Source: Novosphingobium sp. SG707 (GTDB lineage: Bacteria; Pseudomonadota; Alphaproteobacteria; Sphingomonadales; Sphingomonadaceae). From it: DNA of 64,000 nt. Below, piece after piece: positions 9,457-18,427 of this stretch. Under the pieces are notes generated by a model. It saw only the letters and a list, made by a program, of their open reading frames with translations, searched no databases and was not told where the DNA came from. Position 1 is the first letter of the stretch; every line of letters starts with the position of its first letter. The position numbers and the translations under genes were made by a program. The stretch spans positions 665,006 through 729,005 of the forward strand of contig NZ_JAAZQL010000001.1 of assembly GCF_012275515.1 (NCBI RefSeq), read 5' to 3'.

Positions 9457-9487
9457 GGTTCCATCCCCGAAATTGGCAAAATCCTGA

Positions 9488-10762
9488 TCATGGCGCCGAA
9501 AGACCCGGAGCCGGATCACGGCGCGCCGGCCAGACGATAGGCGCCGCTTGTGCCGCGGCCCGATCCTTCCTCCCTGTCACCTCCACGGGCAGGCCGCCGC
9601 AGCGGTTGCCGGTCCGCATCGTGTTGCACAGGCTGGCCGCATGTCCGGGCAGACCGACGCTGAAGCCGCCGGAAAAGCGCGGATCGGCCCAGAGATAGTC
9701 GGTGGAAACCACCTGCGCGCCGGAATGCAGGGCTGTGTCGCGATGGGCGGTGTCATTGTTGCGGGCCTGCCATGTGCCTTCGTCGGCGCGGGTGCGCACC
9801 AGAAAACCGGCCTTCACATCGCGGGCGATGCGCTCTGCGTCCTCCACCGGGCGGTTCAGGGTCAGATAGGCGGCGGCGGGCGATTGCTCGTCGGTGTTGA
9901 TAAACATCACGCGCCCTTCCAGCGACGAGCGATGCCCGCGATAGAGGGCCACCTTCTCGGGCGTTTCGTCCAGCGCGAAAAGGATGCGCCCGCGCGCCGC
10001 GCCCAGCCGGGGCCAGTTGTTGTGCAGGACCGCCTCGCGCAAGGTGGGATAATGGCCCTGCACATCGTCAGGCGTCAGCAATTGCGCGGCGGGCAGGACC
10101 GCGCGCACTTCGGCGTCCAGCGCGTCGAAGGCTGCCTCGTCGAAGGAAAGCAGCGGTGTGCGCCCCGGTGCTGTCCTGCCGTCCTTGGCGTTGATGAGGA
10201 CAGTGATGGGGGCATGGCGGGGATGCGCGCGCGACCAGTCGCGCAAGAGGCCAAGACAGTCCTTGAACGTGATGCAGCTGGAGCGGAAATCGACATCGGG
10301 CACATGCTGCACCTTGAAGCCGGGCTGCTGCATGGCCTGCACCCAGCCCGGATCCAGCGCCGTTTGTGTCCGCGCGGCGATTTGAGGATGGGCATAGCGG
10401 CCACCCTGCGGATCATAGACCACATCGATCTCGATCTCGCGCGCGCCGAAATCGAGCTGGGCGGCAAGGGACTTGTGGGCATAGTCCAGTTCCTGCGCCG
10501 CCTTGGGATCAACACCGGCGATCAGCCGGTAATCGGCGGGAGGAATGGCGCGTTTGTAGCTGTTGTGCGTCCCCACCGTCAGCAGATCGTTGACCCGCAG
10601 ATTGGTATCCATCCAGCGCTCTGCGCAGCCGCGCCCGGCATGGGCCACGTCCGGCGAGTCCAGACGGCAGGCGCCGGGGCGGGCTGCCGCCGCCGGGGCC
10701 GCAGCGGCCGCCACCATGGCCAAGGCCATGGCGACGCCGCCGCGCAAAAATTTGCCTTTCAT
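9488..10762 (-). CDS. Exported Ca2+-dependent phosphoinositide-type phospholipase C, 424 aa
   Basis: Predicted secreted phosphodiesterase. After a signal peptide (MKGKFLRGGVAMALAMVAAAAAPAAAA) the protein shows the PI-PLC X-like core: LTVGTHNSYKR with the first catalytic His, REIEIDVVYDPQGGRYAHPQ with acidic metal ligands, VQHVPDVDFRSSCITFKDCLGLLRDWSRAHPRHAPITVLINAKDG with the second His region, and GRILFALDE. This matches the bacterial Ca2+-dependent PI-PLC family. The start at 10762 lies 14 nt after the stop of the TBDR gene, so the two form an operon. The natural substrate could be a phosphatidylinositol-like lipid or another cyclisable phosphodiester; this is inference. Confidence 0.85.
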   Translation of the reverse strand: MKGKFLRGGVAMALAMVAAAAAPAAAARPGACRLDSPDVAHAGRGCAERWMDTNLRVNDLLTVGTHNSYKRAIPPADYRLIAGVDPKAAQELDYAHKSLAAQLDFGAREIEIDVVYDPQGGRYAHPQIAARTQTALDPGWVQAMQQPGFKVQHVPDVDFRSSCITFKDCLGLLRDWSRAHPRHAPITVLINAKDGRTAPGRTPLLSFDEAAFDALDAEVRAVLPAAQLLTPDDVQGHYPTLREAVLHNNWPRLGAARGRILFALDETPEKVALYRGHRSSLEGRVMFINTDEQSPAAAYLTLNRPVEDAERIARDVKAGFLVRTRADEGTWQARNNDTAHRDTALHSGAQVVSTDYLWADPRFSGGFSVGLPGHAASLCNTMRTGNRCGGLPVEVTGRKDRAAAQAAPIVWPARRDPAPGLSAP

Positions 10763-10776
10763 CGCAAGGGCGCCTT

Positions 10777-13167
10777 TCAGAACTTGACCTGGGCAAAGGC
10801 GCCGACCGTGCGATAGGCATCGGGCGAGGTGTAATGCAGCAGGCCCAGCGCGCCATAGATCTGCCATCCGGTCGAGAAATACTGGTTGAACAGGTTGCGG
10901 GCATAGATGCCCAGTTCCACCTTGTCATTGGCGCGGGCCAGTGTGATCCGCCCGTTCACCAGACCATAGCCCGGCACATAGGAATAACTGGCATTGGGCG
11001 TTTTGGTGCCGTCGGGATTGGTGACGGCGGGCGCGGTGATATTGCCCAGCATCGCGCCGGTCACAGTCTGCAGATCGGAACGATAGACATATTCCACATG
11101 CGCCTTGATGTCGAATTTGTCATTGATCGGCGCGTTGTAATCGGCGGCGATCGTCGACATCCAGCGCGGCGCGTTGGTCAGGCGCGTGCCGGTGTAATTG
11201 GCATTGGCGCCGGCCACATAATCGGTGAATTTGGCATCGGTATAGGTCAGGGCGCCCGACAGCGACAGGCTGTGCGTAGGCTTGACCGCCACCTGCGCCT
11301 CAAAGCCCCGGCTGCGCAGGCCCGGCGCATTGCCGATGGCCGAAGCCAGAATGAACCCGCCCACGCCCGTTGAAACCGGGGTCAGGATCGTTGCCTGGAA
11401 ATTGGTGTATTTCGAGGAGAAGACATCGAAATTGACGCGCAGGCGGTGGTTGAAGAATTCCCCTTTTTCGCCGATTTCCCAGCTCTTTACCGATTCCGGA
11501 TTATAGGGGTCATACTTGTTGCCGACAAAGGCCACGCCGCCCGGCTTGTAGCCGGTCGAATAGGTGGCATAGAACATCACATTCCGGTTGAGCTGGAAGG
11601 TGGGCGCGATGCGATAGGTGAAGCGCTGCGAGGATTTCACACCATAGCGGAAATCGGCCGTCGGCGCCGTGCCGGTGGCGATGAAATTGACCGGGCTGCC
11701 CAGAATCGCCACCGGGTCGAAATTGGGATAGCTGATCGCCTGGTCGTTGCGGTCATAGTTATAGCGCCCGCCCAGCGTCAGGCTGAGCCGCGAGGTGGGG
11801 TTGAACTTGACCTGACCAAAGGCGGCCAGCGTTTCGTTATGCGCGTTGAACTGCACCGCATTGCCCAGCAACTTACCGGTCACGGGATCATTGGCGCCGG
11901 TATTGGCGTAAAGCGTGCTGATCATCTGGCCGTTGACGATCAGCGGACTGGTGCCCAGCGGCCCCCATTGCACCTGCGTCTGGTTGGCGTGCAGGCGGTT
12001 GTAAAAGCCGCCGATCAGATATTCGACAAAACCGCCGGTGGGTGAGGCCAGATGCACTTCCTCGCTGAATTTGTCGGTCTTCAACCGGCCCGAATTGTAC
12101 GAAATATAGGAATAGACGTCATTGGGCAGCAGGTCGGCGGGCGTATCATTGCCATAGGCGGTTTCGCGATAGGCGGTGATCGAGGTCAGCGTATGATCGC
12201 CCAGTTTGTAGGCGACATGCAGCGAGCCGCCCTGATTGGTGGTGCTGATCGAGCCGAGAAAGCCATCGGCCGTATCGACATTGCGCGGCCCCGGCGTCAC
12301 GCCCAGCGCGATTTGCGCGGCGGTGACGGCGGCAGTGGGGGCAAAGCTGGTGCCCGCCGGACCGCCCACGGCGGTGCGCACGGATGTGTCGAAGTGATGA
12401 GTATATTCGCCCGCCAGAATGACTTCCAGATCCGGCGCAGGTTGCCACAGCAATTTGCCGCGCACGCCGAATTCATCGACACGCCCCAAATTGCGGTTGA
12501 GCGTGACATAGCGCCCCTTGCCGTCCTGTCCGACATCGAAAGCGCTGATGCGCAGCGCGGCTTTCTGGCCCAGCGGAATGTTGATCGTGCCGTTGATCGT
12601 GCGGTCATTGCGCTCGCCATAGCTGGCATAGACCTTGCCCGAAAAATCGTTCAGCTTGGGCTTGACGGTGGTGATGGCAATCACGCCCGAGGTGGAGTTC
12701 TTGCCGAACAGCGTGCCCTGCGGCCCCATCAGCACATCGACGCGCTCGATATCGACAAGGCCGGTGATGCCCAGATCGCGCTGGGCGTCCATCACCACAT
12801 CATCGACCACCACATTGACCGATTTGGCATTTGAAAAGTCAAACGAGGTCGAACCCACGCCGCGGATCTGGAACGCCGCGCCCTGCGTCGGATCATAGGT
12901 CAGTCCTGGCGTGGTGTATTGCAGATCGGTCAGCGACTGATAACCGCTGCTCTGCAAGGCGTCCCCGCTCAGCGAGATGATCGAGATGGGAACATTCTGC
13001 ATCTTTTCCTGGCGCCGCTCGGCCGTAACGAGGATCTGATCGAGCGCGGGCGCGGCACCGGCAGCAGGGGCATCGGCCGCGCGGGCCGCGACGGGAACGA
13101 CGGTCATGGCCGTGGCGGCAAGCAGCAAGGCAGGCGTGAGAGAAGCCGGGCGGCGGAAACTGGTCAT
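10777..13167 (-). CDS. TonB-dependent receptor, 796 aa
   Basis: Outer-membrane receptor with a signal peptide ending ARAADAP. The plug starts at LDQILVTAERRQEKMQNVPISIISLSGDAL, then IRGVGSTSFDFSNAKSVNVVVDDVVMDAQRDLGITGLVDIERVDVLMGPQGTLFGKNSTSGVI. The barrel ends at YRTVGAFAQVKF. The start at 13167 (MTSFRRPASL) was preferred to 13182 because it puts the positive charges at the signal N-terminus. The gene sits between an MFS transporter gene and a PI-PLC-like gene on the same strand. A receptor coupled to a secreted phosphodiesterase and an inner-membrane permease looks like a complete uptake path for a hydrolysed ligand (inference). Confidence 0.93.
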   Translation of the reverse strand: MTSFRRPASLTPALLLAATAMTVVPVAARAADAPAAGAAPALDQILVTAERRQEKMQNVPISIISLSGDALQSSGYQSLTDLQYTTPGLTYDPTQGAAFQIRGVGSTSFDFSNAKSVNVVVDDVVMDAQRDLGITGLVDIERVDVLMGPQGTLFGKNSTSGVIAITTVKPKLNDFSGKVYASYGERNDRTINGTINIPLGQKAALRISAFDVGQDGKGRYVTLNRNLGRVDEFGVRGKLLWQPAPDLEVILAGEYTHHFDTSVRTAVGGPAGTSFAPTAAVTAAQIALGVTPGPRNVDTADGFLGSISTTNQGGSLHVAYKLGDHTLTSITAYRETAYGNDTPADLLPNDVYSYISYNSGRLKTDKFSEEVHLASPTGGFVEYLIGGFYNRLHANQTQVQWGPLGTSPLIVNGQMISTLYANTGANDPVTGKLLGNAVQFNAHNETLAAFGQVKFNPTSRLSLTLGGRYNYDRNDQAISYPNFDPVAILGSPVNFIATGTAPTADFRYGVKSSQRFTYRIAPTFQLNRNVMFYATYSTGYKPGGVAFVGNKYDPYNPESVKSWEIGEKGEFFNHRLRVNFDVFSSKYTNFQATILTPVSTGVGGFILASAIGNAPGLRSRGFEAQVAVKPTHSLSLSGALTYTDAKFTDYVAGANANYTGTRLTNAPRWMSTIAADYNAPINDKFDIKAHVEYVYRSDLQTVTGAMLGNITAPAVTNPDGTKTPNASYSYVPGYGLVNGRITLARANDKVELGIYARNLFNQYFSTGWQIYGALGLLHYTSPDAYRTVGAFAQVKF

Positions 13168-13239
13168 GATTCGAAACCCCAAGTTGCGTTGGGGGGCGAT
13201 TAGACGCTGGAGATGACAATTAAGAGACGATTGTTCAGC

Positions 13240-14595
13240 TTAAAAAACAGATTTTACCTTTTTAAGAATACGAGTGTTCAGCTCAATGGACGGCGTGGCC
13301 TCGCTCGTTTCGACACAGAGCGCCCGGCGTAGCAGGAAAGTGCAGCCGATGGCCGCCACCAGAATGACAGCTGCCAGCGCGCCGGTCAGCCAGGCGAAGC
13401 CAAGCCCCCTGTCGCCCATCGCCGCCATCGCGTGAAACAACAGGGCTGTGCCGATCATCGCGCCAAGATTGAAGGGCAGATGAAAACCGGCATAGAAAGC
13501 GGCCGCGGGAGCATCGCCGCCGCGCTGCCGATCCCGATCCAGCCTTTGCCCCAACAACACGCGCAGCAGCATGAAATCCACTGCCATCGTGGCCCCTGTG
13601 CCGCAGGACCAAAGGATCAAAGGCAGGATTTGCCCCGGCGGCAGCCATGGCAGAACAAGTGCCAGCCCGAGATTGAGCACAAACACAACTATCAGCATAC
13701 GCAGCGGGGCGACGGCGCGAAGCAGGCCCGGCGCGATGCCAGTTCCGATCATCGCCGCCAGCGCCTGCGCCAGAATGCCCGGCGTGCCCCATTCGGCCAA
13801 ATCGAGGCGCTGGCGGGCGATGAAGAGAAAGCTGCTGCCGATAACGGCCATATGCGCGCCCACCAGCAGGAACAGCGCGGCCAGCCAACAGTCTGCCGCA
13901 GAAGCCATAAGGACGCGAAACGGTTTGAGCGCGCTCCCCCAATCCGGTCTGGAGGGCACCATGGTCGGCCTCTCCTTCACACGCCAGATCAGCCAGCCAT
14001 GGACCAGAGGCGATCCGGCCAGCGTCAGCCAGAGGAGGACATGGAAATCGTCCATGCCATGATGATCGTGGCGGCTCCACAGCAGCGCGGCGGCAAACAG
14101 GATGGAGCCCGCCATACCCGCCTGCGCGCGGGCGCCGAAAATCCGTCCGCGCGCCGGTACGCCGCTGGACCGTTCCAGCGCCCATGCACCATGGGCGAGG
14201 TTGGAAAGGACCCAGCCGCTGGCCCAAGGCAGGAGGCCGAGCAACCAGCCAAGGACCGTGCGATTTTGCGGCATGAGCCAAAGTATCAGGCCGCCGACAC
14301 CTTGCAGCGCCATGCCTGTCATCACCCAGAAGCTGCGCCGCCGATGGGGATCGGGGGCCAGATCGCAAACCATCCCGAAGAGCACCTCGACAACAATGCC
14401 CCAGCCGCCCACAATGGTCAGGATCAGCCCGGCTTTGGCCACATTCAGCCCCGCCGCTCCCACCAGAAGCACCGGCAGATAGGTTTTGCGCGCCAGTTCA
14501 TAACCGGAGAAGACGAAACTGGGCAGCGACAGCGCCAGCATTTCGGCATGGTCAGCGACCCGGCTGGAGGCCTGATCCTCCTGCATCACAGGCAT
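13240..14595 (-). CDS. MFS transporter, GPH/MFS_2-like, 451 aa
   Basis: Inner-membrane secondary transporter with about 12 hydrophobic segments. It starts ALSLPSFVFSGYELARKTYLPVLLVGAAGLNVAKAGLILTIVGGWGIVVEVLFGMVCD, with a loop PDPHRRRSFWVMTGM after helix 2-3. That matches the Na+/H+-coupled glycoside-pentoside-hexuronide (MelB) type better than the drug-exporter type. A GAGAGGG ribosome site precedes the ATG, and the gene begins 9 nt after the tandem-TetR gene. The cytoplasmic C-terminal tail is basic (TRILKKVKSVF). It probably carries the product released by the downstream receptor/phosphodiesterase system across the inner membrane; the substrate is unknown. Confidence 0.82.
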   Translation of the reverse strand: MPVMQEDQASSRVADHAEMLALSLPSFVFSGYELARKTYLPVLLVGAAGLNVAKAGLILTIVGGWGIVVEVLFGMVCDLAPDPHRRRSFWVMTGMALQGVGGLILWLMPQNRTVLGWLLGLLPWASGWVLSNLAHGAWALERSSGVPARGRIFGARAQAGMAGSILFAAALLWSRHDHHGMDDFHVLLWLTLAGSPLVHGWLIWRVKERPTMVPSRPDWGSALKPFRVLMASAADCWLAALFLLVGAHMAVIGSSFLFIARQRLDLAEWGTPGILAQALAAMIGTGIAPGLLRAVAPLRMLIVVFVLNLGLALVLPWLPPGQILPLILWSCGTGATMAVDFMLLRVLLGQRLDRDRQRGGDAPAAAFYAGFHLPFNLGAMIGTALLFHAMAAMGDRGLGFAWLTGALAAVILVAAIGCTFLLRRALCVETSEATPSIELNTRILKKVKSVF

Positions 14596-14604
14596 GAGGC
14601 CCTC

Positions 14605-15792
14605 TCAGCGGCATACCTCGGCCAGACGGGTAAAGGCCGCATGAAGAACCTCATCCTCATCAAGCCCGCGCGCCATGGCCACCATGCGCATACCGAACAG
14701 GGCCACGGAAACCACCTGAGACGTGGTGCGATCCGCAATCCGCCCATGGGGCAGGCCCATGTCCCACAGCACCGAGGTGACGATATTTTCGCCGCGACGG
14801 CGCCGCATGTCGAGCGCATGAGGCCCCAGTCCGGGATGCCGGGCGGCGGCGATGGCAATGATCGAGGTTGCCCTGACCAGATCGCGGGAGGAGGCGTAAT
14901 TGGCATGAAAGGGATGCGGCCGACCAAAGTTTTCGGCCAGATTGTGCCGGAAATTCGTGACAACCGCATGAAGGGCGGCCACCATCAGTTCATCGCGCGT
15001 GCCAAAATGATAGACCACGGTGGAGGCGGGCGTTCCGGCTGCCGCTGCGGCGGATCGATGGGTCAGCGCTTCCAGCCCGCAGGTGACGATCAGCCGCCCG
15101 GCCTGTGCCGCAATCAGACCCCTCTTGCTGCGGTCGGGCGTATCGGGATAGGTTTGATCGGGTTCAAGCGCGGCGATCCACTGCTCCAGATGGCGGCCTT
15201 TTCCAATATCCTCGTCGGGATCGGGATAGATGCCGCCGGTGAAACGGTGCAGGCACAGGGCGCGCAACATGCGATAGGCCGGATTGGCATGGGCAAACAG
15301 CGAAAAACCGCCCTCGTCAAGGATATAGCCCAGCGCCGCATCGGCCTGACGCGGATCGCCAAACAGCACGTCGGCCCAGAACAGCCCCACCGCGTCCAGC
15401 CATGCGCCCAGAGCGGGGGGGCACTCTGCCCGTCGCCCGGCATCCTGCACCATATCAATCAGCAGGCAGGCGAGGGCGCGATGCCCGACTACCCAGTCGT
15501 CAAGCATGGTTTCGGCCAGCACGGCGCGCAGGCCGGGTCCTACCGGCGCCATCGCCTCAAGACGCCTCAGCCAGCTTTCGCGAAACAGGCGGTCCTGCTC
15601 CATCGCATGGTCGATGACCTGCGTCAGCAACTGCTCTTTCGACCCCATGGTCTGGGTCAGGGCATTCAGGCTCATACCGACCTTTTCGGCCAGCGGGCGC
15701 AGGGTCAATTCGGCAAGGCCATGAGAAGCGATCAGTTCCAGCGCCGAGGCGATGACGGATTGCGCGCCATGTGTTTCATCGACAGAAGTCAT
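14605..15792 (-). CDS. Tandem TetR-family regulator with two HTH domains, 395 aa
   Basis: One polypeptide contains two complete TetR-type units. The first HTH is near residues 10-58 (SVIASALELIASHGLAELTLRPLAEKVGMSLNALTQTMGSKEQLL). The second is near residues 223-272 (RGLIAAQAGRLIVTCGLEALTHRSAAAAAGTPASTVVYHFGTRDELMVAAL). Each is followed by a helical ligand-binding-like region. Typical TetR regulators are about 200 aa, so this is twice the usual size. It heads the MFS-TBDR-PLC operon and is divergent from the tannase-family gene with a 156-bp shared region. Control of both is likely (inference). Confidence 0.9.
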   Translation of the reverse strand: MTSVDETHGAQSVIASALELIASHGLAELTLRPLAEKVGMSLNALTQTMGSKEQLLTQVIDHAMEQDRLFRESWLRRLEAMAPVGPGLRAVLAETMLDDWVVGHRALACLLIDMVQDAGRRAECPPALGAWLDAVGLFWADVLFGDPRQADAALGYILDEGGFSLFAHANPAYRMLRALCLHRFTGGIYPDPDEDIGKGRHLEQWIAALEPDQTYPDTPDRSKRGLIAAQAGRLIVTCGLEALTHRSAAAAAGTPASTVVYHFGTRDELMVAALHAVVTNFRHNLAENFGRPHPFHANYASSRDLVRATSIIAIAAARHPGLGPHALDMRRRRGENIVTSVLWDMGLPHGRIADRTTSQVVSVALFGMRMVAMARGLDEDEVLHAAFTRLAEVCR

Positions 15793-15948
15793 CAGCGTCC
15801 CGGGCGTTTGCAGGAATGTTTCCTCTAGTGGGAGCCTGTGGATTTGTCACCGGGCATGATGCCCGCTACATCGCGCTTTCCTGCGCTGTGGCCAAAGGCG
15901 AACGCACTGGCCACGCCGTATCCGGCGTCGGAAAAGGGGGATGGAACA

Positions 15949-17592
15949 ATGAGCCGCAAACGGATCTTCGTCAGTCTGGCCGTCACTACATGGGCCAATG
16001 TCCTTTCCGGGACAGCCGTTCATGCCGCTGCGCCGCCCGACGAAAGCCCCGCCGGTGTCTGCGCGGGGCTGGCGGGCATGTCGATCCCCGCTTCGAAAAT
16101 CGGACTGCCGACCACGGGTGCGGTGGTCAGCACCGCGCAGCTTGTTCTGCCGGACTCATCGAACCCCAATGGCGAATTCTGCGAGGTGAGGGGCTTCATT
16201 CTGCCCGCGTCCCCGGATGCGCCCAAGATGGAGTTTGAGGTCAACCTCCCAACCGCCTGGAACCGCAAAGCCGTCCAGTTCGGCGGCGGCGGTTTCGACG
16301 GTGTGCTGGTCACGGGCCTGGGCCATGCGGCGCTGCAGCCGGATTCGGTCCGCAATCCTCTGGCGCAAGGGTATGTTACTCTGGGCAGCGACGGCGGACA
16401 CAAGGGAACAGCCGGTTTTGACGGCAGTTTTGCCCTCAATGACGAAGCCTTGCTGAATTTCGGCCGGCAATCGGTCAAAAAAGCCCATGATGCGGCCATG
16501 GCCATCATCACCGCGCGATACGGCCGCGCCCCCAAGCGCTTCTACTTCATCGGCGCGTCGCAAGGCGGCCACGAGGCGCTTGATGCCGCAGCGCGTTATC
16601 CCGCCGATTATGACGGCGTGGTGGCTAATTATCCGGCCTATAATGTGACCATGCTGCACCTGGGATCATGGAATGTCGGCATGGCTCTCTATGAAAATGG
16701 CGGAGCAGGATGGCTGAACCCTGCCAAAACCAAGCTGCTTACCGATGCTGTCTATGCCGCTTGCGACAGTCTTGATGGGGCCAAAGACGGGATCATCAGC
16801 AATGTGAAGGGCTGCAACAAGCGGTTCAGCATCGCCACCGTTCGGGCCACTTTGCGCTGCGCCGATGGCAAAGACACTGGGGATGCATGCCTTTCGGACG
16901 CTCAGATTGCGGCGGTGGAGAAGATTACCTCCCCGTTCCGCCCCGGCTTCCCGATTGCCGGTTCCGAGGTGTTTGCGCGCTGGGCGCTGCTGGAAGGTGC
17001 CCTGTTCCACGGGCCTTCGATGCTGGGCTCGCGGCCCGTTCCCGCCAATCCCCCGACTGCGGCCGATCCGCTGCTCTACAACGCCGGTTCGGGCACCATA
17101 AAATATGTGATTACACGTCAGCCGGGGTTCGACCCGCTCACCTTCAGGCCCGATGAGTGGAAAGCGCGTGTGCAACAGTCGGGACAGATCATGGACGTGA
17201 CCGATGTCGACCTGACGCCATTTCGGCGCAAGGGCGGCAAGATCATTTTGACCCATGGCACCATTGATGACTTCATCACCCCGCACAACAGCGAGGCCTA
17301 TTATGAGCGACAGCTCGCTCGCCATGGCAAGGCCAATCTTCCATCCTTCATGCGCTTCTATGTGATTCCCGGCTTTGGTCACGGATTTGGCCTGTTCAGC
17401 GCCCGGTTTGATGGGCTCGCCGCGATTGACCGCTGGGTGGAAACGGGCCGCGCGCCGGAACGGCCGATTGCGGTTGATGCCAACAAGGACCAGCATCGTA
17501 CGCGGCCCATGTGCGAATTTGGCTCCTGGCCGCGCTATCGCGGAACCGGTTCGGTGGACAGCGCCGCCAGCTTCACTTGCGTGAAGAATTAG
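15949..17592 (+). CDS. Tannase/feruloyl-esterase-family hydrolase, 547 aa
   Basis: Exported alpha/beta hydrolase that should cleave esters of plant phenolic acids (gallate or ferulate type). The start at 15949 follows GGGGGATGG and opens a signal peptide (MSRKRIFVSLAVTTWANVLSGTAVHAA). Family features seen are the nucleophile elbow FIGASQGGHE (Ser204), the Ca2+-site loop DSLDGAKDGIISN, the THGTIDDFITP segment (Asp about 440) and VIPGFGHGFG (His478). In the characterised family the Ser is preceded and the His followed by cysteines that form a disulfide (CS-D-HC). Here both positions are changed (Ala203, Gly479), so the bond is absent. Divergent from the tandem TetR gene. Confidence 0.9.
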   Translation: MSRKRIFVSLAVTTWANVLSGTAVHAAAPPDESPAGVCAGLAGMSIPASKIGLPTTGAVVSTAQLVLPDSSNPNGEFCEVRGFILPASPDAPKMEFEVNLPTAWNRKAVQFGGGGFDGVLVTGLGHAALQPDSVRNPLAQGYVTLGSDGGHKGTAGFDGSFALNDEALLNFGRQSVKKAHDAAMAIITARYGRAPKRFYFIGASQGGHEALDAAARYPADYDGVVANYPAYNVTMLHLGSWNVGMALYENGGAGWLNPAKTKLLTDAVYAACDSLDGAKDGIISNVKGCNKRFSIATVRATLRCADGKDTGDACLSDAQIAAVEKITSPFRPGFPIAGSEVFARWALLEGALFHGPSMLGSRPVPANPPTAADPLLYNAGSGTIKYVITRQPGFDPLTFRPDEWKARVQQSGQIMDVTDVDLTPFRRKGGKIILTHGTIDDFITPHNSEAYYERQLARHGKANLPSFMRFYVIPGFGHGFGLFSARFDGLAAIDRWVETGRAPERPIAVDANKDQHRTRPMCEFGSWPRYRGTGSVDSAASFTCVKN

Positions 17593-17635
17593 TGGAACTT
17601 TCCAGGCGTCTCGTCGGTGATTTCCGGCTAATCCA

Positions 17636-17661
17636 TGGCGCGGCCTTCCAAGGCGGCGCCA
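17636..17661. terminator. Possible stem-loop terminator between convergent genes
   Basis: Inverted repeat with 12-bp arms (17636-17647 and 17650-17661), one mismatch and a CC loop, starting TGGCGCGGCCTT. It lies between the tannase-family stop and the stop of the convergent TetR gene. There is no T-run, so this is a weak call. Confidence 0.4.
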
Positions 17662-17670
17662 TGGTGCCGC

Positions 17671-18276
17671 TCAATCGACCAGGGCCGCCTTCACAGCCTG
17701 GGCCAGCACGCCGCTGTCCACTGCCTGCACCGAAAGATCAGAGGGCTCAAAGGGCTTGAGCATCAGTTTGGAACGCAGCATGGCATAGCCATAGATCGCC
17801 GACCAGAAGGCCATCACCCGCACAGAAATCTCCACCGGCGCATGGGCGGGCAAAGCGGCCTGCATCACATTGAGCAAGGTGCGATAAGCGCGATCCTGAC
17901 AGGCGAGCAGCGCGGGATCGATCTCGGGCGAGGTCAATTCGCTTTCGTACATCAGCTCGACAAGGCGGGGCTGGCGCGCAGCAAAATCCAGAAAGGCCTC
18001 ACCCAGCGCCAGCAGTTGATCGGCCACCGGGGCGGGACTGTCGGCGATGGCGCTCGCGTCTGTGTTGAGTTCTGCGAAACCTTCGATGGCCACGGCCAGC
18101 AACAAGGCCCGCCGGTCGGCAAAATGGTAATAGGGCGCGGCCGTGCTGACCCCCACCTGCTGGGCCAGAGAGCGCAGCGACAAGGACAGGTGGCCATGTT
18201 CGGCCACGTGCGCCCGCGCAGCGGCCAGCAGATCGCGACGCAGGTCTTCCTTGTGATATGTTTTCGCCTTGGCCAC
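17671..18276 (-). CDS. TetR-family regulator, 201 aa
   Basis: N-terminal HTH at about residues 10-57 (RRDLLAAARAHVAEHGHLSLSLRSLAQQVGVSTAAPYYHFADRRALLLAVA). The C-terminal half, with EAFLDFAARQPRLVELMYESELTS, is of the small-ligand-binding type found in WHG-domain TetR proteins. The start is GTG at 18276 behind a clear AGGAGCG site. It is divergent from the flavoprotein/C-glycoside operon, with candidate operators in the 151-bp gap, and is probably that operon's repressor. The ligand may be the glycoside or its aglycone (inference). Confidence 0.92.
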   Translation of the reverse strand: MAKAKTYHKEDLRRDLLAAARAHVAEHGHLSLSLRSLAQQVGVSTAAPYYHFADRRALLLAVAIEGFAELNTDASAIADSPAPVADQLLALGEAFLDFAARQPRLVELMYESELTSPEIDPALLACQDRAYRTLLNVMQAALPAHAPVEISVRVMAFWSAIYGYAMLRSKLMLKPFEPSDLSVQAVDSGVLAQAVKAALVD

Positions 18277-18356
18277 TGCGCGCTCCTGTTACCGGCCTTT
18301 CCCTACCAAGACTGGCGCTGGCTGCAAGGCCTGAGGAAGCGCTCTTGCCATCTATT

Positions 18357-18394
18357 TTAGCATCGCTTAGATAGCTCAATCTTAGCAATGCTAG
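18357..18394. promoter_or_regulatory. Candidate TetR operator pair
   Basis: Two related, roughly palindromic 13-mers lie in the divergent promoter region: TTAGCATCGCTTA (18357-18369) and TTAGCAATGCTAG (18382-18394). The second contains a perfect TAGCA-A-TGCTA. Read on opposite strands they share AGCRATGCTA. Two spaced copies between a TetR gene and the operon it faces fit repressor sites. Confidence 0.5.
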
Positions 18395-18427
18395 ATTCGA
18401 TGCCAACGGCATGTGAGGAGAGAGAAG

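Noticed and set aside
13432..15828. Nearly 800-codon plus-strand open frame opposite the MFS and tandem-TetR genes
   Set aside because: Product is rich in Arg, Gln, Gly and His with no domain; both antisense genes have clear families. Mirror-frame artefact of GC-rich codons.
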